From the NCBI RefSeq assembly GCF_008704555.1, contig NZ_CP023702.1:1550001-1614000 (forward strand): a stretch of 64,000 nucleotides of DNA, given 5' to 3'. The notes below the pieces were generated by a model that ran no database searches, was not told the DNA's origin, and saw only the letters and a program-made list of their open reading frames with translations. Positions 35,130 through 44,363 of the stretch are shown piece after piece (the first letter of the stretch is position 1; every line of letters begins with the position of its first letter). The stretch comes from Streptomyces nitrosporeus (lineage in GTDB: Bacteria > Actinomycetota > Actinomycetes > Streptomycetales > Streptomycetaceae). Both the position numbers and the translations under genes were made by a program.

Positions 35130-35647
35130 CCGCTCTTCCCCCCGTCATCGACTTCCAGGGCTGGATCACCGAGCACGAGCACCTGCTCAAGCCGCCGGTG
35201 AACAACCGCACCATGGCCCTGGGGCAGGACTTCATCGTCCAGATCGTCGGCGGCCCCAACCAGCGGACGGACTTCCACGTCGACCCGTACGAGGAGTGGT
35301 TCTACCAGTTCAAGGGCGACATGCACGTGGACGTGATGACCGGGGAGGGCCCCAGGACCGTCCACATCCGGGAGGGCGAGACCTGGCTGCTGCCCGGTGG
35401 CCTCCCGCACTCCCCGCAGCGGCCGGACGCCGGCTCGATCGGCCTGGTCATCGAGCGGGTCCGCGAGGAGGGCACCCTGGAGAAGTTCCAGTGGTACTGC
35501 CAGGACTGCTCCGCGAAGATCCACGAGATCGAACTCCAGGTCCGCGACATCGTCGAGGACCTGCCCCCGGTCTTCGCCGAGTTCTACGCGAGCGAGCAGG
35601 CACGCACCTGCCGCGACTGCGGTGCCCTGCACCCCGGGAAGGGCTGA
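35126..35647 (+). CDS. nbaC: 3-Hydroxyanthranilate 3,4-dioxygenase
   Basis: 173-residue cupin dioxygenase that opens the ring of 3-hydroxyanthranilate to 2-amino-3-carboxymuconic semialdehyde, using Fe(II). Iron ligands visible are [12 protein letters not shown] (His51, Glu57) and LPHSPQRP (His95). The C-terminal half has the rubredoxin-like four-Cys second metal site CQDC and CRDC that marks bacterial enzymes. Length is normal. Start ATG overlaps the RidA stop. Confidence 0.95.
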   Translation: MTALPPVIDFQGWITEHEHLLKPPVNNRTMALGQDFIVQIVGGPNQRTDFHVDPYEEWFYQFKGDMHVDVMTGEGPRTVHIREGETWLLPGGLPHSPQRPDAGSIGLVIERVREEGTLEKFQWYCQDCSAKIHEIELQVRDIVEDLPPVFAEFYASEQARTCRDCGALHPGKG

Positions 35648-35654
35648 GCCGGGG

Positions 35655-36677
35655 ATGGACCGCACGATCGACATCCACACGCACTACGTGCCGTACGGAT
35701 GGCCGGACCTGACGGCCGAGGCGGGGCCGGAGGCGCCGTGGCTGCGGATCGAGTCCGAGTCGGACGCCATGATCATGATGGGCTCGAAGGAGTTCCGCCG
35801 GATCCAGGCCGACGCGTGGGACGCCGGGACGCGGCTGCGGGACATGGACGCGGACGGGGTGCACCGCCAGGTGGTCTCCCCCACCCCCGCGTTCTTCACC
35901 TACGGGCGCGACGGAGCGCAGGCCGCGAAGGTCGCGCGCATCTTCAACGATCTGGCGCTGGAGATCACCGCCCCGGCGGACGGCCGGCTGATCCCGTTCT
36001 GCCAGGTGCCGTTGCAGGATCCGGACGCCGCCTGCCGCGAGCTGGAACGCAGTATCGCGAACGGGCACCGGGGCGTGGAGATCGGCAACCACGTCGGTGA
36101 CCAGGACCTGGACAGCGAAGGCGTCGTCACCTTCCTCCAGCACTGTGCGTCGCTGGACGTCCCGGTCTTCGTGCACCCCTGGGACATGGCGAGTTCGCCC
36201 CGGCTGGACCGCTGGATGGCGCAGTGGCTCACGGCGATGCCCGCGGAGACCCATCTGTCGATCCTCGCCCTGATCCTGGGCGGGGTCTTCGACCGGATCG
36301 ACGAGCGGCTGAAGATCTGCTTCGCGCACGGCGGCGGTTCCTTCGCCTTCTGGCTGGGCCGGATGGAGAACGCCTGGCACGGCCGCAACGACGTCATCGG
36401 CACCTCGGCGTTCCCTCCCTCGCACTACCTGGGCCGGTTCTACGTGGACTCGGTCGTCTTCGACGACCGCGCCCTGCGCCTCCTGGTGGACACCGTGGGC
36501 GCGGACCGGGTGATGGTGGGCAGCGACTACCCCTACCCGCTGGGCGAACGCCCGGTCGGTGAGGTGGTGCGCAGGAGCGCCTTCCTCGACGAGGACAGCC
36601 GGCGGCTGATCACGTACCGCAACGCCGAGCGTTTCCTGGGGCTGACGGACGGCGCGGCGCCGGCGGCGGGCCGCTGA
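35655..36677 (+). CDS. nbaD: Aminocarboxymuconate-semialdehyde decarboxylase (ACMSD)
   Basis: 340-residue amidohydrolase-fold zinc enzyme that decarboxylates 2-amino-3-carboxymuconic semialdehyde to 2-aminomuconic semialdehyde. Zinc and catalytic residues visible: DIHTH at the start, FVHPWD (about 175), FAHGGG (about 226) and GSDYPYP (about 292). It lies seven bases after the dioxygenase gene with GGGG as ribosome site. This step prevents spontaneous closure to quinolinate. The gene is the last of the operon and faces the flavin reductase gene. Confidence 0.94.
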   Translation: MDRTIDIHTHYVPYGWPDLTAEAGPEAPWLRIESESDAMIMMGSKEFRRIQADAWDAGTRLRDMDADGVHRQVVSPTPAFFTYGRDGAQAAKVARIFNDLALEITAPADGRLIPFCQVPLQDPDAACRELERSIANGHRGVEIGNHVGDQDLDSEGVVTFLQHCASLDVPVFVHPWDMASSPRLDRWMAQWLTAMPAETHLSILALILGGVFDRIDERLKICFAHGGGSFAFWLGRMENAWHGRNDVIGTSAFPPSHYLGRFYVDSVVFDDRALRLLVDTVGADRVMVGSDYPYPLGERPVGEVVRRSAFLDEDSRRLITYRNAERFLGLTDGAAPAAGR

Positions 36678-36705
36678 CCGCTGACCGCTGGCCGCTACGG
36701 GCCCG

Positions 36706-37473
36706 TCACGCCGGTGCCGGGCCCGTCCTGCCGGTTCCGGGCCCGTCCTGCGGATTCCGGGCCGGGGCAGGTGTCCGTGAGCGGAAACTGCGCCCCAGCT
36801 CGGGTCCCAGCCCGAAGTAGTGACGGAAGTTGTAGAGCAGGGGGCTCCAGGCCCCGGGGTCGACGTGGTCGGTGCCGGGGACGACGATCCCCGGGTCGGC
36901 GTGGACCCTCAGCACCCGGGCCTCCACGATGAGGAAGTCCCCGCCGTCGTCCGGCCGGATCCGGACCGTACGCGCTTCCAGCTGGAGCGGGCACTCCGCG
37001 ACCCTGGGCGGCCGGACCGTCCCGGAGTCCACCGGGGTCAGCCCAGCGGCCCGGAACTTGTCCGCCTCGAAGCGGAACATCTCCCGCTTGGCCTCGGGGA
37101 CCCGCTCGCACCCCGTGAGCGGTGCCAGGCGCTCGACGGCCTGCCAGAGCCCGGGGCCGGGCAGGTTGATCACCAGGCCGGGCCGCGTCCGGAGGTTGTG
37201 CCCGGTGTGCCCCTCGGCGCCCAGCCCGAGCACCACCGTGTGTCCGAGGGCCCAGGCGGACGACACCGGGGCGAGGTTGAAGGTGCCGTCCTCGTTCTCG
37301 GTGGACAGCAGGGCGACCGGGGTCCCGAAGTACAGGACGCTCGGCTCGATGACCGTGTGGGCCGGCGGGGCCTCCCGGTGCGTCCTTGCGGCCCCGGTGG
37401 GAGACGTCGTACGAAGGGCCGGTGTCCCGGTGGTGGCGATGGTCGTGCCGGTGGCGGGTGTCTGGATCTGCAT
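36706..37473 (-). CDS. Flavin reductase-like FMN-binding protein
   Basis: 255-residue split-barrel flavoprotein of the flavin reductase family. VALLSTENEDGTFNLAPVSS and VLGLGAEGHTGHNLRTRPG fit the FMN-binding barrel. It may supply reduced flavin to a monooxygenase, but no partner oxygenase lies next to it. A 40-residue Thr/Pro-rich N-terminus and a repetitive GTGRTGPAP-type tail are added. ATG 37473 is the only good start. It lies downstream of the LysR gene on the same strand. Confidence 0.82.
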   Translation of the reverse strand: MQIQTPATGTTIATTGTPALRTTSPTGAARTHREAPPAHTVIEPSVLYFGTPVALLSTENEDGTFNLAPVSSAWALGHTVVLGLGAEGHTGHNLRTRPGLVINLPGPGLWQAVERLAPLTGCERVPEAKREMFRFEADKFRAAGLTPVDSGTVRPPRVAECPLQLEARTVRIRPDDGGDFLIVEARVLRVHADPGIVVPGTDHVDPGAWSPLLYNFRHYFGLGPELGRSFRSRTPAPARNPQDGPGTGRTGPAPA

Positions 37474-37651
37474 GCCCCTGAGGCTAGGAACGGATCACTT
37501 CGGCACCCGCCGAACCGTCCGCGTCCGGGGCTCCCGGGCTCCCGGCCCGGACTCTCCGCCCGGACTCCCCCGCCCTGGCGGCCTGCCCCGAGGCCCCGCC
37601 GAGGGGGACCGCCGAGAGGCCCCGCCAAGGGCCCCGCTCATGAAGACCCGC

Positions 37652-38584
37652 TCACGGGTTCTGCGAGGCCATTCCCGCCGCGGTGGCCTCCAGGCTCTCG
37701 ATCAGCGCCTCCGCAGACGGGCCCAGCGCCCGGCCGGCCCACAGGGTCAGCCCCACGCTGTGGCCGATCGGGTCCAGCGGCACCCCGAGCCGGACGATCC
37801 GGGCGTCGTCCCGGGTGATCAGACCGGGAAGCGCGGCGATGACGTCGGTCTCCAACAGGAGTTGACGCACCGTCAGGAACGAGGTCGTCTCCACCCGGTT
37901 CATCGGCAGCTGCATGGCGTGCCGGGCGAAGAACTCCTCGATCTCACGGCGCAGCGCGGTCTCCGCGCCCGGCAGGATCCAGGGGTAGTCCGCCAGGTCC
38001 GCCAGCTCCACGCCGTCCCGGCCGGCGAGCGTGTGCCCGGCACGGACGACCAGTTCCACCGACTCGTCGTACAGCTTGCGGCGTACGGTCCGCTCGGCCG
38101 CGGGGGCGGTGAGCCGCCCCACGACGAAGTCGACGCGTCCCGCTTCCAGTTCGAGCAGAAGCGCCTCGGGGGACGCCTCCTTGACGACCACCGTCAGGCA
38201 GGGCCGCTCTCTCTTTATCTCCGCGATGGCCCGGGGCAGCAGGACGTTGGACCCCGCCAGGTGCGTACCGACGATCACGGTGCCGCGGTCCGCGTCGGCC
38301 AGCTCCACCACGTGCCGCCCGGCCTGCGCCAGCTGCGCGAGCACGGCGCGGGCGTGCCCGGTGAACGCCTCCCCGAAGACGGTCGGGGTGACGCCCCGGG
38401 GGCCGCGCTCGTAGAGCGGGACCCCGAGGATGTCCTCCAGTTCCTGGAGGCTGCGGGTGGCGGCCGGCTGGGTCACGTGCAGCTCCGCGGCGGCGCTGAC
38501 GACGCTGCCCTGCCGGGAGAGCGCGTCGACGAGGGCGAGGTGGCGGAACTTGAGCCGCCCGTCGAGGAGACGCGGGATCTTCAC
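37652..38584 (-). CDS. LysR-family transcriptional regulator
   Basis: 310-residue LysR regulator. The winged HTH is residues 12-65 (LALVDALSRQGSVVSAAAEL, QPAATRSLQEL), then a substrate-binding domain. It resembles the GbpR/PcaQ branch, which responds to aromatic acids. The neighbours suggest control of the 3-hydroxyanthranilate operon ending 1 kb away. GTG 38584 overlaps the stop of the ATPase gene (GTGA). The inducer is unknown. Confidence 0.87.
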   Translation of the reverse strand: MKIPRLLDGRLKFRHLALVDALSRQGSVVSAAAELHVTQPAATRSLQELEDILGVPLYERGPRGVTPTVFGEAFTGHARAVLAQLAQAGRHVVELADADRGTVIVGTHLAGSNVLLPRAIAEIKRERPCLTVVVKEASPEALLLELEAGRVDFVVGRLTAPAAERTVRRKLYDESVELVVRAGHTLAGRDGVELADLADYPWILPGAETALRREIEEFFARHAMQLPMNRVETTSFLTVRQLLLETDVIAALPGLITRDDARIVRLGVPLDPIGHSVGLTLWAGRALGPSAEALIESLEATAAGMASQNP

Positions 38585-39087
38585 CCGCCGACTCTATCCG
38601 GCACCCGCGCCCCCGCCCCGGAAGGGTGACCGCCCGCGTCCGGGCCGCCTTCCCCTCCCGTCGTACCGCACTCGGCCCAGACGGTCTTCCCCGGGCCGAC
38701 ACGGCGGCTGACGCCCCAGGCAAAGGACAGCGCGGCGACCACGAGGAGCCCTCGCCCGCCCTCCTCCACGCCACCGGCGGCACGGCGGGCAGGGACACCG
38801 GGGTGGGTGTCGGACACCTCGACCCGGATGACACCCCGCGCCGCTTCGTACGCCAGGACCAGGGCGAAGTCACGTCCCGGCACACGTCCGTGGGTCACGG
38901 CGTTGGCGGCGAGTTCGCCCACGACCTGGACGACCGCGTCATGCGCGCCCGTGCCCCGGGGGAGCCCCCAGTCGGCGAGCTGGAGGGCGGAGAGCAGGCG
39001 CGCGAGCCGTGCGCCCCGGCGCGTGGAGGAGAAGCGCTGCGAGAAGACGGACGGGTGGGGAGCACGCGGGGTGTGAGGGGAGTTCAT
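38581..39087 (-). CDS. WhiJ-associated anti-sigma-type ATP-binding protein
   Basis: 168-residue GHKL ATPase like RsbW. ELAANAVTHG (N box, about 64-73) and EGGRGLLVVAAL (G box) are visible. In Streptomyces such ATPases commonly sit divergent to an XRE/DUF397 pair, as in the whiJ locus. ATG 39087 matches the usual N-terminus (MNSPHTP). The 3' end overlaps the LysR gene by four bases, which links the two transcripts. Its target is unknown. Confidence 0.83.
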   Translation of the reverse strand: MNSPHTPRAPHPSVFSQRFSSTRRGARLARLLSALQLADWGLPRGTGAHDAVVQVVGELAANAVTHGRVPGRDFALVLAYEAARGVIRVEVSDTHPGVPARRAAGGVEEGGRGLLVVAALSFAWGVSRRVGPGKTVWAECGTTGGEGGPDAGGHPSGAGARVPDRVGG

Positions 39088-39132
39088 GGCCCCCAGCCTG
39101 CGAAACGGAAGCGGCCGGCAGCAGGTCCGCCA

Positions 39133-39156
39133 CCGGTACAGATCATCTTGTACCGG
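39133..39156. promoter_or_regulatory. Inverted repeat in the divergent ATPase/XRE promoter
   Basis: Perfect 8-bp arms CCGGTACA and TGTACCGG around an 8-bp centre, between the divergent starts 39087 and 39242. Position and symmetry suggest the operator of the XRE regulator. Confidence 0.5.
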
Positions 39157-39241
39157 CTCACCCGCTGGACTGGGTCGGTCACTTTGCGTAACTCTGTTCA
39201 CGGGCACGCGTGGAGGCCCGGCACGGGGAAAGGCGGCAACG

Positions 39242-40093
39242 GTGGCGACGGACAACCACGGGGGCGGGACGAACGGCGGTGAGCCGGAACTGTCCGACAG
39301 CCTCCGGACCTTCGGGGCGGTGCTCAAGGCGCTGCGTGACGAAGCGCACCTGACGCAGGAGCAGTTCGCCCCGCTGGTGCGGTACTCGGCCGCGTACATC
39401 GCCAAGATCGAACAGGGCAAGCGGTTCCCGCCGGCGAAGCTCCTGGACCGCGCGGAGGAAGTCCTGGGGCCCACGGCCTCGCGGGTACTGGGCGCGGCGG
39501 CGCAGAGCCTGACGCGGAAGGTGGGTCTGGCGTCGTGGTTCCTGCAGTGGGCGGCCGTCGAGGAGGAAGCGGTTTCGCTGTACTCCTACGAATGCAGTGT
39601 GATCCCGGGTCTGCTGCAGCCCGAACCCTACATTCGCGCGCTCTTCGAGCGTCGGCTTCCTCCTCTGACGGAGGAGCAGTTCGAGCATCAGGTCACCGGC
39701 CGACTGGCGAGGCAGCAACTCCTGGTGGAGCGCCCGAGAACCACCTTCGGTTTCGTCATCGAGCAGGCGCTGCTGTCCCGGCAGCTCGGCGGGGGCGAGG
39801 TCACCGCGCTCCTCATCGACCACCTGCTCACGGTGGGAAAGCTGAGGAACGTCGAGATCCAGGTCATGCCCTTGGTCCAGGAGGATCACTCAGGCTTCGA
39901 AGGCCCGCTTTCGCTCGCGGAGACGGGCGAGAACCGGTGGGTGGGGTATGTAGAAGCACATGACACAAGCATGCTGGTGACCGAGCCGAAAGCCACAAGC
40001 GCGATGCTTCAGCGCTATGGGAAGATGCGCTCGCAGGCTCTGAGCCATCAATCCACCAGGAGTCTGCTGGAGCAGATGCGAGGAGCCCTATGA
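39242..40093 (+). CDS. WhiJ-like XRE regulator (DUF5753)
   Basis: 283-residue regulator. An N-terminal XRE helix-turn-helix (residues 25-75; QEQFAPLVRYSAAYIAKIEQ) is followed by a DUF5753 ligand-type domain (about 95-275; IPGLLQPEPYIRAL, LVMPLVQEDHSGF-like). WhiJ-type proteins repress sporulation genes in partnership with DUF397 proteins. GTG 39242 follows GGGGAAAGG. Its stop overlaps the DUF397 start (ATGA). Confidence 0.9.
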   Translation: MATDNHGGGTNGGEPELSDSLRTFGAVLKALRDEAHLTQEQFAPLVRYSAAYIAKIEQGKRFPPAKLLDRAEEVLGPTASRVLGAAAQSLTRKVGLASWFLQWAAVEEEAVSLYSYECSVIPGLLQPEPYIRALFERRLPPLTEEQFEHQVTGRLARQQLLVERPRTTFGFVIEQALLSRQLGGGEVTALLIDHLLTVGKLRNVEIQVMPLVQEDHSGFEGPLSLAETGENRWVGYVEAHDTSMLVTEPKATSAMLQRYGKMRSQALSHQSTRSLLEQMRGAL

Positions 40094-40281
40094 GCACTAC
40101 CGAGCTTGCCTGGTTCAAGAGCAGCTACAGCGGCGGTGGCGGTGGCAACTGCGTCGAGGTGGCGGTGCGCGCGGGCACGGTTCTCGTCCGGGACTCCAAG
40201 GAACCCCGGCGGGACGCCCTCACTGTCTCCCCCCGGGCCTGGGCAGCGTTCACCGGGCTCGCCGCGGGCCGGAGCATCTGA
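40090..40281 (+). CDS. DUF397 protein
   Basis: 63-residue DUF397 protein (ELAWFKSSYSGGGGGNCVEV), which pairs with the XRE regulator like a toxin-antitoxin-style or switch module. GAGGAG precedes the ATG, which overlaps the XRE stop. Confidence 0.93.
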   Translation: MSTTELAWFKSSYSGGGGGNCVEVAVRAGTVLVRDSKEPRRDALTVSPRAWAAFTGLAAGRSI

Positions 40282-40392
40282 CCGGCGGCAGCCGGGACCG
40301 TTTCGCCGGGGCTCTCCCTCGTACCACCCCGTGATGCCGCGCCCGAACGCCGTCGACGGTCCCGTCGAGCCCGCCTTGCCGGTTCACCTGCC

Positions 40393-40430
40393 AGAAGTAT
40401 TCAGCCGTGGTACCACGGCTGAATACTTCT
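40393..40430. repeat. 38-bp perfect palindrome between DUF397 and esterase genes
   Basis: Perfect palindrome with 19-bp arms (left arm AGAAGTATTCAGCCGTGGT), zero loop and a GGTACC centre. Unusually AT-rich ends for this DNA. It lies between two genes reading the same way, so terminator of the WhiJ locus is likely, but an operator for the esterase gene 30 bp downstream is possible. Confidence 0.8.
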
Positions 40431-40459
40431 GACCGAGAGTCGAACGGGCGTGGTTCTGC

Positions 40460-41593
40460 ATGGCTGTGGGTTATCTGGTGACCGTGGTGCTGGCCGTGGT
40501 GATCGTGGTGTTCTGCCTGGTTCCCGTCCGGGGGCCGAAGCCGCTCTTCTACTTCAGCTACCGGCTCGGTCTGGTCTTCAACGAGATGCCGTTCCTCGTC
40601 CTCTACGCCCTGGCGGCGTCGACGGCGCTGGCCTTCTTCGAGGGGGACATAGCCACGGCCGCCGACCGGGTGGCCGTCGGCGCTGCCGGGGTCGCGGCCG
40701 CCGGGCTCGTGGTCGTCGCCCTGCGCGGGATACGGACGCCGTCCGTGGTCGGGAACGCGCTGGACGAGGCGCTCGGTGCCGGTACGTGGACGGGCCGCCG
40801 GCTGCCTCTGGCGCGCATCCTGCTCAGGCCCTTCCTCCGCCGCCGCGGTGACGTCAGACGGGTACGCGATCTCAGCTACGGGGACGCAGGCCGCCGCAAC
40901 CTCCTCGACGTCTACCACCACCGCTCGCGCCCCGAGGGCGGCTCCGTGCTGATCCACTTCCACGGCGGCCACTACGACCAGGGCCGGAAGGACACCCAGT
41001 CGCTCCCCCTGCTCTACCGGCTCGCGAGCCAGGGCTGGGTCTGCGTCAGCGCCAACTACCGCCTGCGGCCCGACTTCCCCCACCCCGCCCACCTGATCGA
41101 CGCGAAGAAGGTCATCGCCTGGGCACGCGCGCACGCCCATGAGTACGGTGCGGATCCGGCGGCGGGCGTGTTCGTGTCGGGGAGTTCCGCGGGCGGGCAC
41201 ATGGCGGCACTCGCCGCTCTCACCCCTGACGACCCTTCCTACCAGCCCGGATTCGAGGAGGCGGACACCTCGGTGACCGCCGCCATCGTGCTGAACGGTT
41301 TCCTCGCGGAGTACTTCGACGGAGATCCGGCGACCTCGCCGGTGAACCTCGTCCGGGCGGACGCCCCGCCGTTCCTCATCGCCCACGGCGACCTGGACGA
41401 ACTGGTGGAGACCGACAACCCCAAAGCCCTCGTCACCGCCCTGCGCTCCGTCTCCGCCTCGCCGGTCGTGTACGTGGAACTCCCGGGCGGACACCACGCC
41501 TTCGACCTCTACCACTCCTTCCGTTTCGAGGCGCTCATCAACGGCATCGAGGATTTCGCCGCTTGGGTGAAGGCGGGGAGGAAGGCTGGCTGA
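40460..41593 (+). CDS. Membrane-anchored alpha/beta hydrolase (esterase/lipase)
   Basis: 377-residue protein. Three hydrophobic segments at the start (residues 1-20, 47-60, 73-92) anchor it; the catalytic domain (140-370) has HFHGGHY (oxyanion HGG), the nucleophile VSGSSAGG (about 234-241), and the His in GGHHAFDL. It belongs to the hormone-sensitive lipase-like group. Substrate unknown. ATG 40460 begins 30 bp after a long palindrome. The 3' end overlaps a convergent small membrane gene by 56 bp. Confidence 0.83.
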   Translation: MAVGYLVTVVLAVVIVVFCLVPVRGPKPLFYFSYRLGLVFNEMPFLVLYALAASTALAFFEGDIATAADRVAVGAAGVAAAGLVVVALRGIRTPSVVGNALDEALGAGTWTGRRLPLARILLRPFLRRRGDVRRVRDLSYGDAGRRNLLDVYHHRSRPEGGSVLIHFHGGHYDQGRKDTQSLPLLYRLASQGWVCVSANYRLRPDFPHPAHLIDAKKVIAWARAHAHEYGADPAAGVFVSGSSAGGHMAALAALTPDDPSYQPGFEEADTSVTAAIVLNGFLAEYFDGDPATSPVNLVRADAPPFLIAHGDLDELVETDNPKALVTALRSVSASPVVYVELPGGHHAFDLYHSFRFEALINGIEDFAAWVKAGRKAG

Positions 41594-41975
41594 TCTCCCC
41601 TCCCCTGCCCGCACCGGCGGGGCGACGCCCCGAAGGACGTGGAGCCGGGGCCGTGGCAGGGAAGAGCGCCGACCAGCGCGCCTCCGCCTCCCGCTGTTCC
41701 CGCCCCCGGCACCGTACGCCCCGTACCGCCAGGACCAGTGCCGCCACGGAGCCCGCCGCCGCCACCAGGGCGATCGCGGGCAGCGGCACCGGGGCGAGCA
41801 GCAGGGGCACCAGGAGGGCGGCCGTCCCCCAGCCGGTCAGGACGGCCGCGGCCGTCGTCCTCTGCGCGTGCGTGCGGTCCGGCCCCGCCCGTACGTCGAG
41901 GCACGCGGGGACGTACCAGACGTACCCCGAGAGGCAGATGACGGCGACGCCGAGCGCCGGGAGACCGTGGGACAT
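41538..41975 (-). CDS. Small membrane protein, unknown function
   Basis: 145-residue protein with an N-terminal helix (residues 5-25) and a pair of Ala/Leu/Val helices (47-88), then an arginine/proline-rich tail. No family recognised. It follows ctaD (gap 88 bp after the ctaD stop at 42063, reading the same way) and overlaps the convergent esterase gene by 56 bp. An oxidase accessory role is possible but unsupported. Confidence 0.55.
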   Translation of the reverse strand: MSHGLPALGVAVICLSGYVWYVPACLDVRAGPDRTHAQRTTAAAVLTGWGTAALLVPLLLAPVPLPAIALVAAAGSVAALVLAVRGVRCRGREQREAEARWSALFPATAPAPRPSGRRPAGAGRGGEISQPSSPPSPKRRNPRCR

Positions 41976-42062
41976 CGGGCTGTGCTCCTTACGGGCGGGA
42001 GAGGCGGGGCGGCCGGGGCTGCCGAGACGGCCGGAGCTGCCGGGGTTGCCGGGGTTGCCGGA

Positions 42063-43907
42063 TCAGTGCGTCGAGGCGTGTTCCAGGGCGGTGATCTCCG
42101 GGTGGTTCAGGTCGAACGCCGGGGACTCGCTGCGGATCCGGGGAAGGGCGAGGAAGTTGTGCCGGGGCGGCGGGCAGGAGGTGGCCCACTCCAGGGAGCG
42201 GCCGTAACCCCAGGGGTCGTCCACCTCGACCTTCTTGCCGTACATGGAGGTCTTCCAGATGTTGTAGAAGAACGGCAGGAAGGAGAGGCCCAGCAGGAAC
42301 GAGCCGATGGTGGAAAGGGTGTTGAGGAAGGTGAATCCGTCGGCGGCGAGATAGTCCGCGTACCGGCGGGGCATCCCCTCGGCACCGAGCCAGTGCTGCA
42401 CGAGGAAGGTGAGGTGGAATCCCGCCGTCAGCACCCAGAAGGTCATCTTCCCGAGGCGCTCGTCGAGCATCTTCCCGGTGAACTTGGGCCACCAGAAGTG
42501 GAATCCGGCGAACATCGCGTAGACCACGGTGCCGAACAGCGTGTAGTGGAAGTGGGCGACCACGAAATAGGAGTCGGAGACGTGGAAGTCGAGCGGTGGG
42601 GACGCCAGGATGACACCGGTCAGGCCGCCGAAGAGGAAGGTGACGAGGAATCCCGTCGCCCAGAGCATCGGTGTCTCGAAGGAGAGCGAGCCCTTCCACA
42701 TCGTGCCGATCCAGTTGAAGAACTTCACTCCGGTCGGTACGGCGATGAGGAAGGTCATGAAGGAGAAGAACGGCAGCAGCACGCCGCCTGTGGTGTACAT
42801 GTGGTGCGCCCACACGGTGACGGACAGTCCGGCGATGGACATGGTCGCCGCGACGAGGCCGATGTAGCCGAACATCGGCTTGCGGGAGAAGACGGGCACG
42901 ATCTCGGAGACGATCCCGAAGAACGGCAGGGCCAGGACGTACACCTCGGGGTGGCCGAAGAACCAGAAGAGGTGCTGCCAGAGCAGGGCTCCGCCGTTGG
43001 CGGGGTCGAAGATGTGCGAGCCGAACTTGCGGTCCATCTCCAGGGCCAGCAGCGCCGCCGCGAAGACCGGGAAGACCAGCAGGATGAGCAGGGCGGTCAG
43101 CAGCACGTTCCAGGTGAAGATCGGCATGCGGAACATGGTCATTCCGGGAGCGCGCATGCAGATGATCGTGGTGATGAAGTTGACCGCTCCGAGGATCGAA
43201 CCGAAACCGGAGAGGGCCACGCCCATGATCCACATGTCGGCGCCGACACCGGGTGAGTGGACGGCGTCGGAGAGCGGCGCGTAGGCGAACCATCCGAAGT
43301 CGGCGGCGCCCTGCGGGGTGAGGAACCCGCCGGCGGCGATCAGGGAGCCGAAGAGGAAGAGCCAGAAGGCCAGCATGTTCAGCCGGGGGAACGCCACGTC
43401 GGGCGCGCCTATCTGCAACGGCATCAGCCAGTTGGCGAATCCGGTGAACAGCGGCATGGCGAAAAGGAGCAGCATGATCGAACCGTGCATGGTGAATGCC
43501 TGGTTGAACTGCTCGTTGGAGATGATCTGGGTTCCGGGGCGGGCCAGTTCGGCGCGCATGAGCAGTGCCAGCACACCGCCGATGATGAAGAAGACGAACG
43601 CGCTGACGAGGTAGAGCGTGCCGATCTGCTTGTGGTCGGTGGTGGTGAGCCATCCGATGACGGCCCGCCCGCGCGACGCGCCCCGCGGTGCGGGCCGGGC
43701 GGCGGCGCCGGGCCGTACCGCGACGGACGTCTCGCCGTGGCCCGCGGGCCCGCCGCCCTCGGGGGTCCCGGGGTGTCCCGTGCCACCGGTGGTCCTGGTG
43801 TCCGGTGCCGGCGGTGGACCGGCTGTCCCGGGCTTCGCACCAGCGGCCCTGGGGCCTTGTGCGGGGCCGGCCTTGCCGCCGTAGCCCTGCGATTCCTTTG
43901 CGTCCAC
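42063..43907 (-). CDS. ctaD: Cytochrome c oxidase subunit I
   Basis: 614-residue haem-copper oxidase subunit with twelve helices. Marks are [25 protein letters not shown] (His and Tyr of the binuclear centre), HHMYTTG, and HFHYTLFG (haem ligands). It forms the core of the terminal oxidase in the plasma membrane. No subunit II, III or bc1 genes are near, so this is an extra ctaD copy outside the main ctaCDFE cluster. Residues 1-75 are a Gly/Pro-rich cytoplasmic head. GTG 43907 has GGAGGA eight bases upstream. It diverges from a flavohaemoglobin gene. Confidence 0.94.
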   Translation of the reverse strand: MDAKESQGYGGKAGPAQGPRAAGAKPGTAGPPPAPDTRTTGGTGHPGTPEGGGPAGHGETSVAVRPGAAARPAPRGASRGRAVIGWLTTTDHKQIGTLYLVSAFVFFIIGGVLALLMRAELARPGTQIISNEQFNQAFTMHGSIMLLLFAMPLFTGFANWLMPLQIGAPDVAFPRLNMLAFWLFLFGSLIAAGGFLTPQGAADFGWFAYAPLSDAVHSPGVGADMWIMGVALSGFGSILGAVNFITTIICMRAPGMTMFRMPIFTWNVLLTALLILLVFPVFAAALLALEMDRKFGSHIFDPANGGALLWQHLFWFFGHPEVYVLALPFFGIVSEIVPVFSRKPMFGYIGLVAATMSIAGLSVTVWAHHMYTTGGVLLPFFSFMTFLIAVPTGVKFFNWIGTMWKGSLSFETPMLWATGFLVTFLFGGLTGVILASPPLDFHVSDSYFVVAHFHYTLFGTVVYAMFAGFHFWWPKFTGKMLDERLGKMTFWVLTAGFHLTFLVQHWLGAEGMPRRYADYLAADGFTFLNTLSTIGSFLLGLSFLPFFYNIWKTSMYGKKVEVDDPWGYGRSLEWATSCPPPRHNFLALPRIRSESPAFDLNHPEITALEHASTH

Positions 43908-44248
43908 CGGACCGATTCCTCCAGCTCTTGCGTTTCTTCGTGCGCCCCGGCCCCTCCCCGCTCCCTCCCCGGTCAGGGACGGAACCGGGGAGGCCGGGGA
44001 GGGACCGGAGGGTCCGGCGGAACGAGACGGGGAGCCGCCGGACCACCCCAGCCGGACCATGGTTGGTCACGGGGGGCACCGGGCTCCAGGGACCGAGGGG
44101 TACCGCCGGCAGGGCCGGTCGGCCCTGCGGCCGGGGCCTTCGGGGAGCCGGTCGGCCCTGCCGGGGTCCAAAGGCCCCCCTCACGGGTGCCACGCGCCCC
44201 CCGGCACATCGCGAAGGGGCGCACCAGGGGCCGAACGTCCCTGTGACC

Positions 44249-44272
44249 AGGGCCGTTCAGCGAAATGACCCT
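44249..44272. promoter_or_regulatory. Candidate operator before the flavohaemoglobin gene
   Basis: Imperfect 9-bp inverted repeat AGGGCCGTT / AATGACCCT (7 of 9 paired) around a 6-bp centre, just upstream of a CATACT box (44278-44283) that could be a -10. It lies 92 bp before the globin start, in the divergent gap shared with ctaD (43908-44363), which otherwise shows only GC-rich repeats. A redox or nitric oxide regulator such as OsdR/DevR is the type expected. Confidence 0.35.
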
Positions 44273-44363
44273 GATGTCATACTGGCGCCGCCCTGACGGC
44301 CCGTAGGTCACGGACGTCCTCGTACAAGGGATCCCCCACCGTTCTCCAAGGAGCCACCGCCCC

